Source: Brucella pseudogrignonensis (GTDB lineage: Bacteria > Pseudomonadota > Alphaproteobacteria > Rhizobiales > Rhizobiaceae). From it: a stretch of DNA of 64,000 nucleotides. Positions 26,727 to 36,545 of the stretch are shown piece by piece. Each line of letters starts with the position of its first letter. Positions within the stretch are counted from its first letter, which is position 1. Under the pieces are notes generated by a model that was not told where the DNA came from, ran no database searches, and saw nothing but the letters and a program-made list of their open reading frames with translations. Location: NCBI RefSeq assembly GCF_032190615.1, contig NZ_JAVLAT010000001.1, positions 1,124,501-1,188,500 of the forward strand, written 5' to 3'. Both the position numbers and the translations under genes were made by a program.

Positions 26727-27911
26727 ATGTATATCAATAAACGATTGATCGATGTGATCCTGCACGCCCAGGCAAGCTTGTGGTCAACCACACGCGTACA
26801 CAAACTATCCAAAATAGCGGGTGCGATTGCTATCATTACCGCTATGGCGTCCGCCGTCATCTATTCAGCCGTTAAGCCTGACAATAATTGGGATATGATC
26901 GCCTATATCGCGACAGCCCTGGAAAACCGTTATCCCGATGCAGAACAGCTACATACGGAAACATGGCGGCAAGTCGCCGAAGTGGCATCAGAAGGTGAAC
27001 TTCAAGTCTTGAAACACGATGGGGGCTTTCGAAGTGCCCAATGGGAGAGCCCCGACAGTTTCAAATCACTGTTGGTGATGTATCGTGTCAAGGCTGGCTA
27101 TATTCAATTGCTGCGCTGGGTTGAGCCTTATACAGGCCTTGTGCGCGGCGGCCATCTTATCAGTATTGCAGCCTCGATTACGATTGGGCTTCTCACGCTG
27201 TGGTTGCTCGCCAGCTATCAATCGCTTCAGGCTGGCCTCATCGTGGGCCCCGTACTTTTGCTAGCCGGCTATGGACCGATATCGTCAGCTGTGTTTCCTG
27301 ATATCATCATGGCAGCGCTATCCCTCGCTGCCATTTTTGCCATTCTGCGTAAACATGACTGGCTGGGTGCGATGCTACTCGTGCTCTCCTTCACAGTTCG
27401 CCCGGATAATATCATCATGATATTCGCCCTATTGATCACAGCATTCCTGTTCGGCTGGCGAAAACTCCCACTTCTGATCGCCTTCGCAGTGTGCATCGCA
27501 GCAGGATTAATAATGGAGAAAACTGCGGGGCATCCGGGGTGGTGGGCGCACCTCTATTTCACTTGCATTAATATGCCAAACTCTATGGCTGGTTTTAATC
27601 CGGATTTTTCGCTCGTCCTTCTGATCAAAGCCTATATTCGAGGTATCATACTCGCACTTTATCTCGAAAGCTGGCCCTCAATACTTCTGATAGCACTGGT
27701 CGCATGGATCGCAATGGCGAGAGCTGGGATCCGGTCAGATATACCGCGACTAAATGGTATCATCTTCGCTATGGTCATCGGAATTCTTGGAAAGTTTGTT
27801 TATTTTCCGATGCCCTATGATCGCTTCTTCTTCAACATGATTGTAATCATGGTCCTCATGCTTTCACTGGCATGGGCAGACGATACAAACCGTAAGATTG
27901 GCCAGAGATGA
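26727..27911 (+). CDS. polytopic membrane protein of unknown function
   Basis: A 394-residue protein that I do not recognise. An N-terminal helix (about 28-47) is followed by a periplasmic-looking segment with NNWDMIAYIATALENRYPDAEQLHTETWRQV (in parts). About nine more hydrophobic helices follow, joined by short loops including FTVRPDNIIM and FPMPYDRFFFN. An acidic residue just after the first helix and the large loop between helices 1 and 2 recall GT-C-type glycosyltransferases, but no diagnostic motif is certain. It stands alone between the ubiquinone hydroxylase and osmC on the same strand. Confidence 0.75.
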   Translation: MYINKRLIDVILHAQASLWSTTRVHKLSKIAGAIAIITAMASAVIYSAVKPDNNWDMIAYIATALENRYPDAEQLHTETWRQVAEVASEGELQVLKHDGGFRSAQWESPDSFKSLLVMYRVKAGYIQLLRWVEPYTGLVRGGHLISIAASITIGLLTLWLLASYQSLQAGLIVGPVLLLAGYGPISSAVFPDIIMAALSLAAIFAILRKHDWLGAMLLVLSFTVRPDNIIMIFALLITAFLFGWRKLPLLIAFAVCIAAGLIMEKTAGHPGWWAHLYFTCINMPNSMAGFNPDFSLVLLIKAYIRGIILALYLESWPSILLIALVAWIAMARAGIRSDIPRLNGIIFAMVIGILGKFVYFPMPYDRFFFNMIVIMVLMLSLAWADDTNRKIGQR

Positions 27912-27971
27912 CACTGGAACCCATCTGAATGCGCCCTATGTGGTTTTTAAACCCAACAGAGGAGTTTCATC

Positions 27972-28412
27972 ATGGATAGAAAAGCAACAGCCGTCTGGAA
28001 AGGCACGCTCAAAGAAGGCAAAGGTACGCTCAATACACAGAGTGGTGCCTTGAAAGATCTGCCTTATGACTTCAAAGCGCGCTTTGAGGATGAAAGCGGC
28101 CGCGCTGGCACCAATCCGGAAGAATTGCTTGGTGCAGCGCATGCAGGCTGCTTTGCTATGAACCTCTCAGCACTTCTGACAAAAAATGGCACGCCGGCTG
28201 AAAAGCTTGAAGCAACAGCGGCGGTCACAGTGGTTCCTGCCTCTGGTGGTGGCTTTGAGATTACGCGCAGTGCTTTGACGCTGAATGCAACCATTCCCGG
28301 CATATCAAACGACGATTTTCAGAAGCTCGCTGAAACAGCGGAAAAGACATGCCCGCTTTCTAAAGCACTTGGTGCCATAGAAGTTACGCTGGACGCCAAA
28401 CTGGTATCATAA
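27972..28412 (+). CDS. OsmC-family peroxiredoxin
   Basis: A 146-residue cytoplasmic protein that reduces organic hydroperoxides. The peroxidatic Cys lies in GAAHAGCFAMNLSALL (about Cys58). The resolving Cys lies in ETAEKTCPLSKALG (about Cys129), as in OsmC. It has a normal length for the OsmC (not Ohr) branch. GAGGAG lies just before the ATG. A rho-independent terminator follows the stop, so the gene is a single unit or the end of one. Confidence 0.94.
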   Translation: MDRKATAVWKGTLKEGKGTLNTQSGALKDLPYDFKARFEDESGRAGTNPEELLGAAHAGCFAMNLSALLTKNGTPAEKLEATAAVTVVPASGGGFEITRSALTLNATIPGISNDDFQKLAETAEKTCPLSKALGAIEVTLDAKLVS

Positions 28413-28417
28413 AATAG

Positions 28418-28439
28418 AAGCGGGCATTGCCCGCTTTTT
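28418..28439 (+). terminator. terminator after osmC
   Basis: AAGCGGGC (28418-28425) pairs with GCCCGCTT (28429-28436) around a 3-nt loop and is followed by T residues. It overlaps the stop of the convergent VOC gene. Confidence 0.85.
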
Positions 28440-28810
28440 CATTCTGGCAGATGACAGACGGCTTCGATGTTATGGCCGTCGGGATCGGTGACGAAAGCCG
28501 CATAATAATCGGGGTGATAATGTTCTCGGATTCCGGGTTTACCATTATCGCGCCCACCAGCCGCGATAGCCGCCTCGTAAAAGCGGTCGACTTCAGACCG
28601 GGTTCCCGCTGAAAAGGCCACATGCAAAACGCCCTCCAGCTTTGAACCCTTCTGCTTGCCAATCCAAAACTCCGGCTTACCGTTGCGGCCATAGCCAACC
28701 CAGTCACCAAATTCCATCGCACGCGAAATACCAAGTGGTTTTAGCGCGGCATCGTAGAATGCACTGGACTTGGGCATGCTGGAAATATTGAAACCGATAT
28801 GATCAAGCAT
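28439..28810 (-). CDS. VOC (glyoxalase/bleomycin resistance-like) family protein
   Basis: A 123-residue protein with the paired beta-alpha-beta-beta-beta modules of the vicinal oxygen chelate fold. MLDHIGFNISSMPKSSAFYDAALKPLG at the N-terminus holds a metal-type His, and TDPDGHNIEAVCH at the C-terminus holds another His and an acid. Members include lyases, dioxygenases and resistance proteins, so the substrate is unknown. The ATG at 28810 has GAAGG seven bases before it. The in-frame extension to 28900 overlaps the sdh terminator region. Confidence 0.88.
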   Translation of the reverse strand: MLDHIGFNISSMPKSSAFYDAALKPLGISRAMEFGDWVGYGRNGKPEFWIGKQKGSKLEGVLHVAFSAGTRSEVDRFYEAAIAAGGRDNGKPGIREHYHPDYYAAFVTDPDGHNIEAVCHLPE

Positions 28811-28897
28811 GATGAAACCTTCAAACGAGGAGTAAACTTCTGCTTTCTGATCAGATATGGGCAACACGAAAAAATCAAGTATCAGCCAGATCGTCGG

Positions 28898-28927
28898 CAA
28901 AAGAAAAGGGAGGTAAAACCTCCCTTT
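28898..28927 (-). terminator. distal terminator of the sdh operon
   Basis: AAAGGGAGGT (28905-28914) pairs perfectly with ACCTCCCTTT (28918-28927). A T-rich run follows on the minus strand. It lies after the duplicated sdhB tails and before the VOC gene. Confidence 0.8.
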
Positions 28928-28942
28928 AATTCTTCATTTGAC

Positions 28943-29176
28943 TGCCGCGATTACACGCGGCGCTCAACCATCGTTTTCTTAATTTCGGTACAAGAGGCGT
29001 TGAGGCCACAGGCCGAAAGGGAAACAAAAAGGCGATTGCCGCGATTACACGCGGCGCTCAACCATCATTTTCTTAATTTCGGTACAAGAGGCGTTGAGGC
29101 CACAGGCCGAAAGGGAAACAAAAAGGCGATTGCCGCGATTACACGCGGCGCTCAACCATCATTTTCTTGATTTCGG
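28943..29176 (-). repeat. 94-bp tandem repeats of the sdhB 3' end and its terminator
   Basis: Two full 94-bp units (28943-29036 and 29037-29130) precede a third partial copy (29131-29176), which is the true end of sdhB. Each unit carries, on the minus strand, codons for [11 protein letters not shown], the TAA stop, a GCCGCG...CGCGGC hairpin over the stop, and a T-tract. The first 46 bp match sdhB and the other 48 bp are repeated only in the units. Units differ at single positions (CATCG or CATCA; CTTAA or CTTGA), so this is not a simple reading error. Confidence 0.9.
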
Positions 29177-29918
29177 CAATCGCCTTGGCAGGGTTAAGAC
29201 CCTTCGGGCAAGTCTGCGCGCAGTTCATGATCGTATGGCAGCGATAGAGACGGAACGGATCTTCGAGATTATCGAGACGTTCGCCCTTGGCTTCATCGCG
29301 GCTGTCAATCAGCCAGCGATAGGCCTGAAGCAGCACAGCCGGTCCGAGATAACGGTCGCCGTTCCACCAGTAGCTTGGGCACGAGGTCGAGCAGCAGGCG
29401 CAAAGAATGCACTCGTAAAGACCATCGAGCTTCTGGCGATCTTCGTGGCTCTGCAACCATTCCTTCTGTGGCTCTGGAGAAACCGTCTTGAGCCATGGCT
29501 CAATCGAACGGTGCTGCGCATAGAAGTTGCTGAGATCAGGCACAAGATCCTTCACAACCGGCATATGCGGCAGCGGGTAAACCTTGATAGAACCCTTGAT
29601 TTCGTCCATGCCCTTAGTGCAGGCAAGCGTGTTCGCGCCGTCGATATTCATCGCGCAGGAACCGCAAATGCCTTCACGGCATGAACGGCGCAGCGTCAGC
29701 GTCGGATCAATCTTGTTCTTGATATAGAGAAGACCGTCGAGCACCATCGGGCCGCAATCGTCGCGGTCGATATAATAGGTATCGATGCTCGGATTTGCGT
29801 CGTCATCCGGCGACCAACGATAAATGCGGAACTCCGTTACATTCTTGGCTCCATCTGGACGCGGCCAGGTCTTGCCTTCCTGCATACGGGAATTCTTGGG
29901 AAGTGCGAGTTCAACCAT
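29139..29918 (-). CDS. sdhB: succinate dehydrogenase iron-sulfur subunit
   Basis: A 259-residue subunit of complex II that passes electrons from FAD to ubiquinone. The 2Fe-2S cluster region is [15 protein letters not shown] (about 80-94), and the 4Fe-4S and 3Fe-4S ligands are in [17 protein letters not shown] and [17 protein letters not shown]. The C-terminus [11 protein letters not shown] is the usual end. It follows sdhA by 15 nt. Its last codons and terminator are partly duplicated downstream, leaving the functional copy intact. Confidence 0.97.
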   Translation of the reverse strand: MVELALPKNSRMQEGKTWPRPDGAKNVTEFRIYRWSPDDDANPSIDTYYIDRDDCGPMVLDGLLYIKNKIDPTLTLRRSCREGICGSCAMNIDGANTLACTKGMDEIKGSIKVYPLPHMPVVKDLVPDLSNFYAQHRSIEPWLKTVSPEPQKEWLQSHEDRQKLDGLYECILCACCSTSCPSYWWNGDRYLGPAVLLQAYRWLIDSRDEAKGERLDNLEDPFRLYRCHTIMNCAQTCPKGLNPAKAIAEIKKMMVERRV

Positions 29919-29933
29919 TGCTCATTCCCTCGA

Positions 29934-31778
29934 TTAGTAAACGCGCTTTTTCGGCGCGATTTTGGCCAGACTGATACCGCCTTCTTCCTCGGTCGTCAGC
30001 GGATCGAGATGGACAGGGCGATAATCAAGCTTCACGTCGCCATTTGGCGACAGCCAGGACAGGGTGTGTTTACGCCATTCGGCGTCATTACGATCCGGAA
30101 AATCCTCATGCGCATGTGCGCCACGGCTTTCCTGTCGAGCTTCAGCCGAAACAACTGTCACCATGGCGTTTGCCATCAGGTTTTCCAGTTCCAGCGTTTC
30201 AACCAGATCGGAATTCCAGATCATTGAGCGGTCAGACACCTTAAGATCAGGCAATTCTTTCCAGATTTCCGCCATACGCGCCACGCCCTGCTTGAGCGAT
30301 TCTGACGTCCGGAACACGGCGGCATCTTCCTGCATCGTGCGCTGCATCTTTTCGCGCAGTTCTGCGGTTGGCGTATTGCCGTTCGCATAACGAAGACGAT
30401 GGAAACGTTCCATGATCTTGTCGCACGCAGCTTCGTTGATGTCCGGGATCTTTGCAGAACGATCAATAACTTCGCCAGCGCGGATAGCCGCCGCACGGCC
30501 AAACACAACAAGATCGATCAGCGAGTTGGAGCCGAGACGGTTTGCACCATGGACCGATGCGCAACCAGCTTCACCCACAGCCATCAGGCCCGGCTGAACG
30601 CGGTCCGGATCTTCCTTGGTCGGGTTGAGCACTTCGCCCCAATAATTGGTTGGAATACCGCCCATATTGTAGTGAACGGTCGGCAGAACCGGGATCGGTT
30701 CCTTGGTCACATCAACGCCTGCGAAAATCTTGGCCGACTCGGAAATACCGGGCAGACGTTCATGCAGAACAGCCGGATCAAGATGGTCGAGATGCAGGTA
30801 GATGTGGTCTTTGTTCTTGCCGACGCCGCGACCAGCGCGGATTTCCATAGTCATGCAGCGCGAAACGACGTCACGTGAGGCCAGGTCCTTGGCAGAAGGT
30901 GCATAACGCTCCATAAAGCGCTCGCCTTCGGAATTGACGAGATAACCGCCTTCGCCGCGTGCGCCTTCGGTAATCAGGCAGCCTGCGCCGTAAATGCCGG
31001 TCGGATGGAACTGAACAAATTCCATATCCTGAAGCGGAAGGCCCGCGCGTGCCGCCATACCGCCACCGTCGCCGGTGCATGTATGCGCGGAGGTTGCAGA
31101 GAAGTACGAACGGCCATAGCCACCCGTCGCCAGAACCACCATCTTGGCAGAAAAGCGATGGATCGTGCCGTCATCAAGGTTCCAGGCCACAACGCCGGTG
31201 CACACACCGTCGGTCATGATCAGATCAAGCGCAAAATATTCGATGAAGAACTGCGCATTGTTTTTCAGCGACTGGCCGTAAAGCGTGTGCAGGATCGCGT
31301 GGCCGGTACGGTCGGCAGCAGCACAGGTGCGCTGAACCGGAGGGCCATCACCAAAGTTCTGCATGTGGCCACCGAACGGGCGCTGATAAATCTTGCCCTC
31401 TTCGGTACGCGAGAACGGCACACCGTAATGTTCAAGCTCGTAAACCGCAGCAGGAGCCTCACGCGCCAGATATTCCATCGCGTCGGTGTCACCCAGCCAG
31501 TCCGATCCCTTAACGGTATCGTACATATGCCACTGCCAGCTGTCCGGGCCCATGTTTTTGAGCGATGCCGCAATTCCACCCTGCGCTGCAACCGTATGGG
31601 AGCGCGTCGGGAAAACTTTGGTGATACAGGCTGTCTTCAGCCCCTGTTCGGCCATACCAAGTGTTGCGCGCAGACCGGCACCACCGGCACCCACCACGAC
31701 AACATCAAATTTGTGATCAACGAATGTGTAGTTCTTTTCGCCCGCAGCACCAGCTGCATTGTTTTGTGCACTAGCCAT
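29934..31778 (-). CDS. sdhA: succinate dehydrogenase flavoprotein subunit
   Basis: A 614-residue subunit that oxidises succinate to fumarate with covalently bound FAD. It has [16 protein letters not shown], the FAD-linking His in [30 protein letters not shown] and the C-terminal [18 protein letters not shown]. It lies 8 nt after sdhD and before sdhB in the sdhCDAB operon. The length and the start at [10 protein letters not shown] are normal. Confidence 0.97.
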   Translation of the reverse strand: MASAQNNAAGAAGEKNYTFVDHKFDVVVVGAGGAGLRATLGMAEQGLKTACITKVFPTRSHTVAAQGGIAASLKNMGPDSWQWHMYDTVKGSDWLGDTDAMEYLAREAPAAVYELEHYGVPFSRTEEGKIYQRPFGGHMQNFGDGPPVQRTCAAADRTGHAILHTLYGQSLKNNAQFFIEYFALDLIMTDGVCTGVVAWNLDDGTIHRFSAKMVVLATGGYGRSYFSATSAHTCTGDGGGMAARAGLPLQDMEFVQFHPTGIYGAGCLITEGARGEGGYLVNSEGERFMERYAPSAKDLASRDVVSRCMTMEIRAGRGVGKNKDHIYLHLDHLDPAVLHERLPGISESAKIFAGVDVTKEPIPVLPTVHYNMGGIPTNYWGEVLNPTKEDPDRVQPGLMAVGEAGCASVHGANRLGSNSLIDLVVFGRAAAIRAGEVIDRSAKIPDINEAACDKIMERFHRLRYANGNTPTAELREKMQRTMQEDAAVFRTSESLKQGVARMAEIWKELPDLKVSDRSMIWNSDLVETLELENLMANAMVTVVSAEARQESRGAHAHEDFPDRNDAEWRKHTLSWLSPNGDVKLDYRPVHLDPLTTEEEGGISLAKIAPKKRVY

Positions 31779-31785
31779 CGGGCTA

Positions 31786-32169
31786 TCAACCTCCGAAGCT
31801 CAGCTTGAGGATCGCGTAAACGCAAACCACGCCTACAACCACCGTGAAAAAGGTGTTGAGCATGACCAGCAGAACCTTCAGGCCTTCGCTGTGAATGTAA
31901 TCTTCAATAACAACCTGCATGCCAAGACGCATGTGGTAAACGCCGGTCAACACGAACAGCGCCATCACCAGAGCGGTGAAAGGATGCGCCAGAACGGCTT
32001 TCACTTCCGCATAGCTTGCGCCTTGCAGCGAAATGACGAGACCAACGAAAAACAGAACCAGCGGAACGAGCGCCAAGGCGCTCATCCGCTGAAACCAGAA
32101 GTGGCCCGTGCCTTCCTTGGCAGACCCCAGACCGCGAACCTTGCCGAGAGGTGTACGCATATCGTTCAT
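31786..32169 (-). CDS. sdhD: succinate dehydrogenase membrane anchor subunit
   Basis: A 127-residue inner-membrane subunit with three helices that holds heme b and the quinone site together with SdhC. The opening [34 protein letters not shown] and the heme-ligand-type His in [23 protein letters not shown] (in parts) are typical of alphaproteobacterial SdhD. It is 14 nt downstream of sdhC. Confidence 0.95.
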   Translation of the reverse strand: MNDMRTPLGKVRGLGSAKEGTGHFWFQRMSALALVPLVLFFVGLVISLQGASYAEVKAVLAHPFTALVMALFVLTGVYHMRLGMQVVIEDYIHSEGLKVLLVMLNTFFTVVVGVVCVYAILKLSFGG

Positions 32170-32182
32170 GTCAGAACTCCTT

Positions 32183-32581
32183 TCAGCGCACTGCTAAAGC
32201 AACAACCCAGACAAGGATTGTTACAGGCAATGAGAAGGCAAGCGTTGCCCAGGCAATCTTGCTGGCTGTGTGCTTTTCAAGTCCGGCACCCATGTCCCAG
32301 ATGAAATGGCGCACGCCACCAGCCAGATGGTGCAGCAACGCCCAGGTGTAGCCAAACAGAACAATGTAGCCGATCCACGAATTGTAGACCCAGCTCACAG
32401 TGTTAAAAGCGTCTTCACCGATGGCAGCGGCAATCAGCCAAGCAGCGAGAAGAACGGTTCCGAAATAAAGCGCAACACCGGTGATACGATGGATGATCGA
32501 CATCGTCATCGTAATCTTCGGTCGATAAATCGACAGATGTGGCGACAAAGGACGCTGACGCGTAACAGTCGGTTGTGTCAT
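32183..32581 (-). CDS. sdhC: succinate dehydrogenase cytochrome b556 subunit
   Basis: A 132-residue inner-membrane subunit with three helices. RPLSPHLSIYRPKITMTMSIIHRITGVAL (in parts) carries the conserved Ser and Arg of the quinone site. WALLHHLAGGVRHFIWDMG carries the heme-ligand His. The ATG at 32581 gives the usual length. The reading frame is open to 32698, but the extension is not conserved in character. It is the first gene of sdhCDAB. Confidence 0.94.
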   Translation of the reverse strand: MTQPTVTRQRPLSPHLSIYRPKITMTMSIIHRITGVALYFGTVLLAAWLIAAAIGEDAFNTVSWVYNSWIGYIVLFGYTWALLHHLAGGVRHFIWDMGAGLEKHTASKIAWATLAFSLPVTILVWVVALAVR

Positions 32582-32939
32582 GGCTCTCGTGGGCTTCCCT
32601 GACGTTTCCACCCGCCTCATCACTGACCAACTTTGTTTGGCATGACGAAGCAGATGTGGGCTTGTAAAAAGCCCAGTTCGATGTCGTTCGCAGCGCAAGG
32701 AAACAGAATTGTTCGATCCTGCGCCAGCACGACCCAGAAAATATGGCTTGATCGTGTCGAACGACCCTATGTGGCGCTTTCTACTGCGCTTTTACCACCA
32801 CGTCAAAGAAGCTTTTTCACGAAAAGACTAACAATTGGTCGCACCTGGACGACACTTTCACGTGATTTAGGAATTCAAACGATTGAAGCCCCGTATTTGG
32901 CAAAACATGTGTAATTTCATCCACTTTTACCAATGAAAC
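32582..32939. other. intergenic region before sdhC, no gene
   Basis: This 358-bp stretch holds the sdh promoter region, but I cannot place -35/-10 boxes with confidence. A 6-bp stem (GGGCTT/AAGCCC) lies near 32659-32676, about 80 nt before sdhC. A rightward 93-codon frame at 32633-32914 has no RBS or protein-like features and is not called. Confidence 0.5.
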
Positions 32940-33398
32940 TCAGCTCCCGAAGCGAATCACATAGCTGGACCAGTCAGCGGCCGTAGCGACCTGTTCATAG
33001 AGCTTGCGACCATCTTCCGGAACGCGCGGCGCATTGAGCACAAGCTTTGACCAGCTGCGCTCTTCGGCCTTGTCAGCCAGAACATCAATCAGCGCTTTCG
33101 CAATGCCTTTGCCACGATGATCATGATGAACGTAAATGTGATCCACCTGCCCTGCACGCAGGCCGGAAACCGGCTCCGGCAGATCAAAGAAAATGACAAA
33201 ACCAACAAGATCGCCATCAACGCGCGCACCAAGGATTTCGGTCGCACGATCCTGCAACAGATGCTCGGCATAAAAATCATCCGGTCGACGTGGCGCACCG
33301 CGTTTCAATGCCTGCGCATAGCTTGCAAGCAGAGGCGAGAACTCATGAGCATCACGCAAATGCAAAAGTGCAATATCGACGGCATGATCTGTGGTCAT
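32940..33398 (-). CDS. GNAT-family N-acetyltransferase
   Basis: A 152-residue acetyl-CoA-dependent acyltransferase. The acetyl-CoA pyrophosphate loop is in VDHIYVHHDHRGKGIAKALIDVL (about 85-107, HRGKGIA matching Q/RxxGxG/A). A preceding beta strand DLVGFVIFFDLPEPVSGL and a C-terminal WSKLVLNAP complete the fold. The substrate is unknown. AAAGGA stands before the ATG at 33398. A longer frame to 33467 is unlikely. Confidence 0.9.
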   Translation of the reverse strand: MTTDHAVDIALLHLRDAHEFSPLLASYAQALKRGAPRRPDDFYAEHLLQDRATEILGARVDGDLVGFVIFFDLPEPVSGLRAGQVDHIYVHHDHRGKGIAKALIDVLADKAEERSWSKLVLNAPRVPEDGRKLYEQVATAADWSSYVIRFGS

Positions 33399-33499
33399 TT
33401 CAGTCCTTTCCTCCAAACGCATCCCCAAAAACGGGAGTGCGGCGATTGTAGACAACAGCCCGCCCATAGGTAAAGCATATCCGTATAATTCAACGTGTT

Positions 33500-34747
33500 T
33501 TATCGGGCTCTGTTGGTGCCACGCAATTCGACAACATTGTCATCAAGCATCATAGGTAAAGCCGTGCGGACGCAATTACGGCCATTCTTCTTGGCCTCAT
33601 AAAGTGCTGCATCAGCGCGTTTGTAGACATCAGAGAAAAAGTCATCAAACTCCATCTCAGTCACACCGAAACTGACCGTGAATGTAACTTCACCACCGGA
33701 GGTGGGCAGGGAAATATCGGCACAAGACAACCGCGCACGCTCCGCAAAACGCCATGCTGACTGGATCGTATGACCGGGCAACAGCACAGCAAACTCCTCG
33801 CCCCCCATACGTGCCGCAATGCCACCCTTCGCTGCTGCCGTGCGGCGTAACTCATCAGCAAATACCGCGATCACCCGGTCACCCAGAGCATGTCCGTGCG
33901 TATCGTTGATGAGTTTAAAGTAATCAATGTCGCAGACGATCAGCGACAGTGCCTGCCGCATCCGTTTGGATTTTTCGATGGCGGCTTCGGCTCTAAATTC
34001 GAAACCACGCCGATTGAGCAATCCCGAAAGCTGATCAGTCTCCGAACGCAGCGTCACATCGGAAATCAGCTCTCCCATGAGGCTTAAAAGCAGCAGCAAA
34101 CCTCCAGCGACCGAAAGCCCTGCACCAATCGACTGGACCAAAAGCGCATAGTCCGTGCGAATATAATCATCAGGCGATGCACCAGCCCCACCAACCAGAT
34201 TGGCCAGCACAGGCTTGATCAGAAAATGAATTGCACTCACCGTAAACAAGCCCGCCATCAAGCCATCAAGAGCACCCCAGGCACGGCCAAAAGGCCTTGT
34301 ACGAGCTCTACTGCTTGTTCGGCTATGAATCACAATCCAGACTGCAAGCATGAGGATTAAAAAATACGGCAATTGATAGAGAATACGACCCAGCATTTCA
34401 CTGCGCGCAATATCGTAAATACTATAAATTAACAGCAGGGAGGCGGCAGAAAGAATACCCAGCGGTAGCCATGGCACGGGCAACGAATACATCCGTGCAA
34501 GGCCAATCACGAGAAATGCCATCGTGAGAAAATACATACTAAAGCCAAGCATGTAGGCGAATTTCGGGTTTGGAATTGACGGCGTCAGAAGCTCTGTGAG
34601 GAAGTAGAGCATCGCAAAAACAAAGCCGATGCCAAAAACCGGTGCCGCACTATTGTCACGCGCATAGGCCGCAATACCAAAAAAAGTAAGCGCAAACAGA
34701 CCGGAGACGGTCATATTGATCAAAAGTATGAACTCAGCGCCGTCCAT
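33500..34747 (-). CDS. membrane-bound diguanylate cyclase (GGDEF)
   Basis: A 415-residue inner-membrane enzyme predicted to make cyclic di-GMP. Seven or so helices (about 8-240) form an unnamed sensor. The GGDEF domain (about 245-405) has DQLSGLLNRRGFEFRAEA, CDIDYFKLINDTHGHALGDRVI and the active-site loop RMGGEEFAVLLPG, so the catalytic residues are intact. The product-inhibition RxxD site usually found just before GGEEF is absent (AKGG there). It appears to be a single gene. Confidence 0.93.
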   Translation of the reverse strand: MDGAEFILLINMTVSGLFALTFFGIAAYARDNSAAPVFGIGFVFAMLYFLTELLTPSIPNPKFAYMLGFSMYFLTMAFLVIGLARMYSLPVPWLPLGILSAASLLLIYSIYDIARSEMLGRILYQLPYFLILMLAVWIVIHSRTSSRARTRPFGRAWGALDGLMAGLFTVSAIHFLIKPVLANLVGGAGASPDDYIRTDYALLVQSIGAGLSVAGGLLLLLSLMGELISDVTLRSETDQLSGLLNRRGFEFRAEAAIEKSKRMRQALSLIVCDIDYFKLINDTHGHALGDRVIAVFADELRRTAAAKGGIAARMGGEEFAVLLPGHTIQSAWRFAERARLSCADISLPTSGGEVTFTVSFGVTEMEFDDFFSDVYKRADAALYEAKKNGRNCVRTALPMMLDDNVVELRGTNRAR

Positions 34748-34861
34748 CCGTGCGTCCCGGCATATATGTTTGCTGACGCTAAATAACGGCGTCTTTTAAA
34801 AAACTATATTAGACCAAAAAAGTGAAAAAGCATCTAATTTAGATCAATACATCGCGTGCCC

Positions 34862-34898
34862 TTCAAAAAACAAAAAGACCGCCGGATTGCTCCGGCGG
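34862..34898 (-). terminator. terminator after leuC
   Basis: CCGCCGGA (34879-34886) pairs with TCCGGCGG (34891-34898). A long T-tract (TCTTTTTGTTTTTTG on the minus strand) follows. It lies about 26-60 nt past the leuC stop. Confidence 0.85.
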
Positions 34899-34923
34899 CT
34901 TTCAGATTCATAGACTGGAAAAA

Positions 34924-36333
34924 TCAGTTCCAGTCGCGAATGTCGACGAAATGACCGGCAATTGCCGCAGCCGCGGCCATCGCTGGCGACACAAGATGTG
35001 TGCGGCCCTTGAAGCCCTGACGGCCTTCAAAATTACGGTTCGAGGTCGACGCACAACGTTCACCTGGCTTCAAGCGATCATCATTCATCGCAAGACACAT
35101 TGAGCAGCCCGGCTCACGCCAGTCAAAGCCTGCTTCGATGAAAATCTTGTCGAGACCTTCGGCCTCCGCCTGCTCCTTCACAAGACCAGAACCCGGAACG
35201 ATCATGGCGCTGACACCTGCAGCAACTTTCTTGCCAGCAGCCATACGGGCTGCATCGCGCAGATCTTCAATGCGTCCGTTCGTGCACGAACCAATGAAAA
35301 CACGATCGATCTTAATGTCGGTCATCTTGGTGCCCGGCTTCAGATCCATATAATCAAGCGCACGCCACTTCGATGCGCGCTTGGTTTCGTCCTTGATTTC
35401 GTCTGGATTCGGAACGATGTCGGTCACAAAGACCACGTCTTCCGGCGAAGAACCCCAGGAGACAACTGGCGAAATTTTAGCAGCATCCAGTTCAACGATC
35501 TTGTCGAAATGCGCACCTTCATCCGAATGCAACGTCTTCCAGTAACCGATTGCCTGCTCAAGAGCCTCGCCCTTCGGCGCGCGTGGCTTGTCGGCGACAT
35601 AAGCAAAAGTTGTTTCGTCTGGCGCGATCAGTCCGGCGCGGGCACCACCCTCAATCGACATGTTGCAGACGGTCATGCGACCTTCCATCGAAAGAGAGCG
35701 AATGGCGCTACCTGCATATTCGATCACGTAACCGGTGCCACCTGCGGTGCCGATTTCGCCGATGATAGCAAGTGTGATGTCCTTGGCGGTAACGCCCGGA
35801 GCCAGTTCGCCTTCAACACGCACCAGCATGTTCTTGGCTTTTTTCTGGATCAGCGTCTGGGTCGCGAGAACATGCTCGACTTCCGATGTGCCGATACCGT
35901 GTGCCAGCGATCCGAAAGCACCGTGAGTTGACGTGTGGCTGTCACCACAAACAATCGTCATGCCCGGCAGCGTAAAGCCCTGCTCCGGTCCGACAATGTG
36001 CACAACGCCCTGACGTCGGTCCCGTTCCGAGTAATATTCGACATTGAAGTCGGCCGCATTTTTTGCAAGCGCTTCAACCTGAATACGGCTTTCTTCGTTA
36101 TTGATACCGTTTACGCGGTCTTTTGACGTTGGAACGTTATGATCGACAACCGCGAGCGTCTTCTCAGGGTGACGCACTTGCCGACCCGCCATGCGCAAGC
36201 CTTCAAAAGCCTGCGGGCTTGTCACTTCGTGCACAAGATGGCGATCAATATAAAGGAGGCAGGTACCATCGTCCTGCTGGTCCACTACATGGTCATCCCA
36301 AATCTTGTCGTAAAGTGTACGCGGCGCGCTCAT
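34924..36333 (-). CDS. leuC: 3-isopropylmalate dehydratase large subunit
   Basis: A 469-residue aconitase-family enzyme of leucine synthesis that isomerises 2-isopropylmalate to 3-isopropylmalate with LeuD. It starts [12 protein letters not shown] and contains [35 protein letters not shown] and the 4Fe-4S cysteines in [13 protein letters not shown]. The partner leuD is not in the window. Its own terminator follows. The 150 bp upstream, between leuC and the rplS terminator, is AT-rich with two TATTGC-containing segments near 36443-36466, possibly a promoter. Confidence 0.97.
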   Translation of the reverse strand: MSAPRTLYDKIWDDHVVDQQDDGTCLLYIDRHLVHEVTSPQAFEGLRMAGRQVRHPEKTLAVVDHNVPTSKDRVNGINNEESRIQVEALAKNAADFNVEYYSERDRRQGVVHIVGPEQGFTLPGMTIVCGDSHTSTHGAFGSLAHGIGTSEVEHVLATQTLIQKKAKNMLVRVEGELAPGVTAKDITLAIIGEIGTAGGTGYVIEYAGSAIRSLSMEGRMTVCNMSIEGGARAGLIAPDETTFAYVADKPRAPKGEALEQAIGYWKTLHSDEGAHFDKIVELDAAKISPVVSWGSSPEDVVFVTDIVPNPDEIKDETKRASKWRALDYMDLKPGTKMTDIKIDRVFIGSCTNGRIEDLRDAARMAAGKKVAAGVSAMIVPGSGLVKEQAEAEGLDKIFIEAGFDWREPGCSMCLAMNDDRLKPGERCASTSNRNFEGRQGFKGRTHLVSPAMAAAAAIAGHFVDIRDWN

Positions 36334-36497
36334 TGCGAGAGTTCCTTTGAATAGTTCTTAATTTGAGCTGTCATATGCACCCGCCTTGGCGTTTCGTCAA
36401 GAAACACAAACCGCAACAGGGTGTCGCAGTAACAATCTTGCGCAATATTGGCGGAATTATGCAATATGTTACGCAGGCATTTGGATTTTGCAAATAA

Positions 36498-36523
36498 AAA
36501 AGGCGGTCCGGAGACCGCCTTTT
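36498..36523 (-). terminator. terminator after rplS
   Basis: AGGCGGTC (36501-36508) pairs with GACCGCCT (36513-36520), flanked by A and T runs. It ends rplS transcription before leuC. Confidence 0.85.
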
Positions 36524-36545
36524 TCAGATTCTTGCGAAAACTGGC

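Noticed and set aside
28799..29170. 123-codon plus-strand frame with internal repeats
   Set aside because: The repeats arise from the duplicated sdhB 3' end read backwards. No RBS or protein features are seen.
28943..29176. CRISPR-like array
   Set aside because: There are only two and a half copies of a 94-bp unit with no variable spacers. The copied DNA is the sdhB tail.
32633..32914. 93-codon frame in the sdh upstream region
   Set aside because: No RBS, domain or codon pattern supports it.
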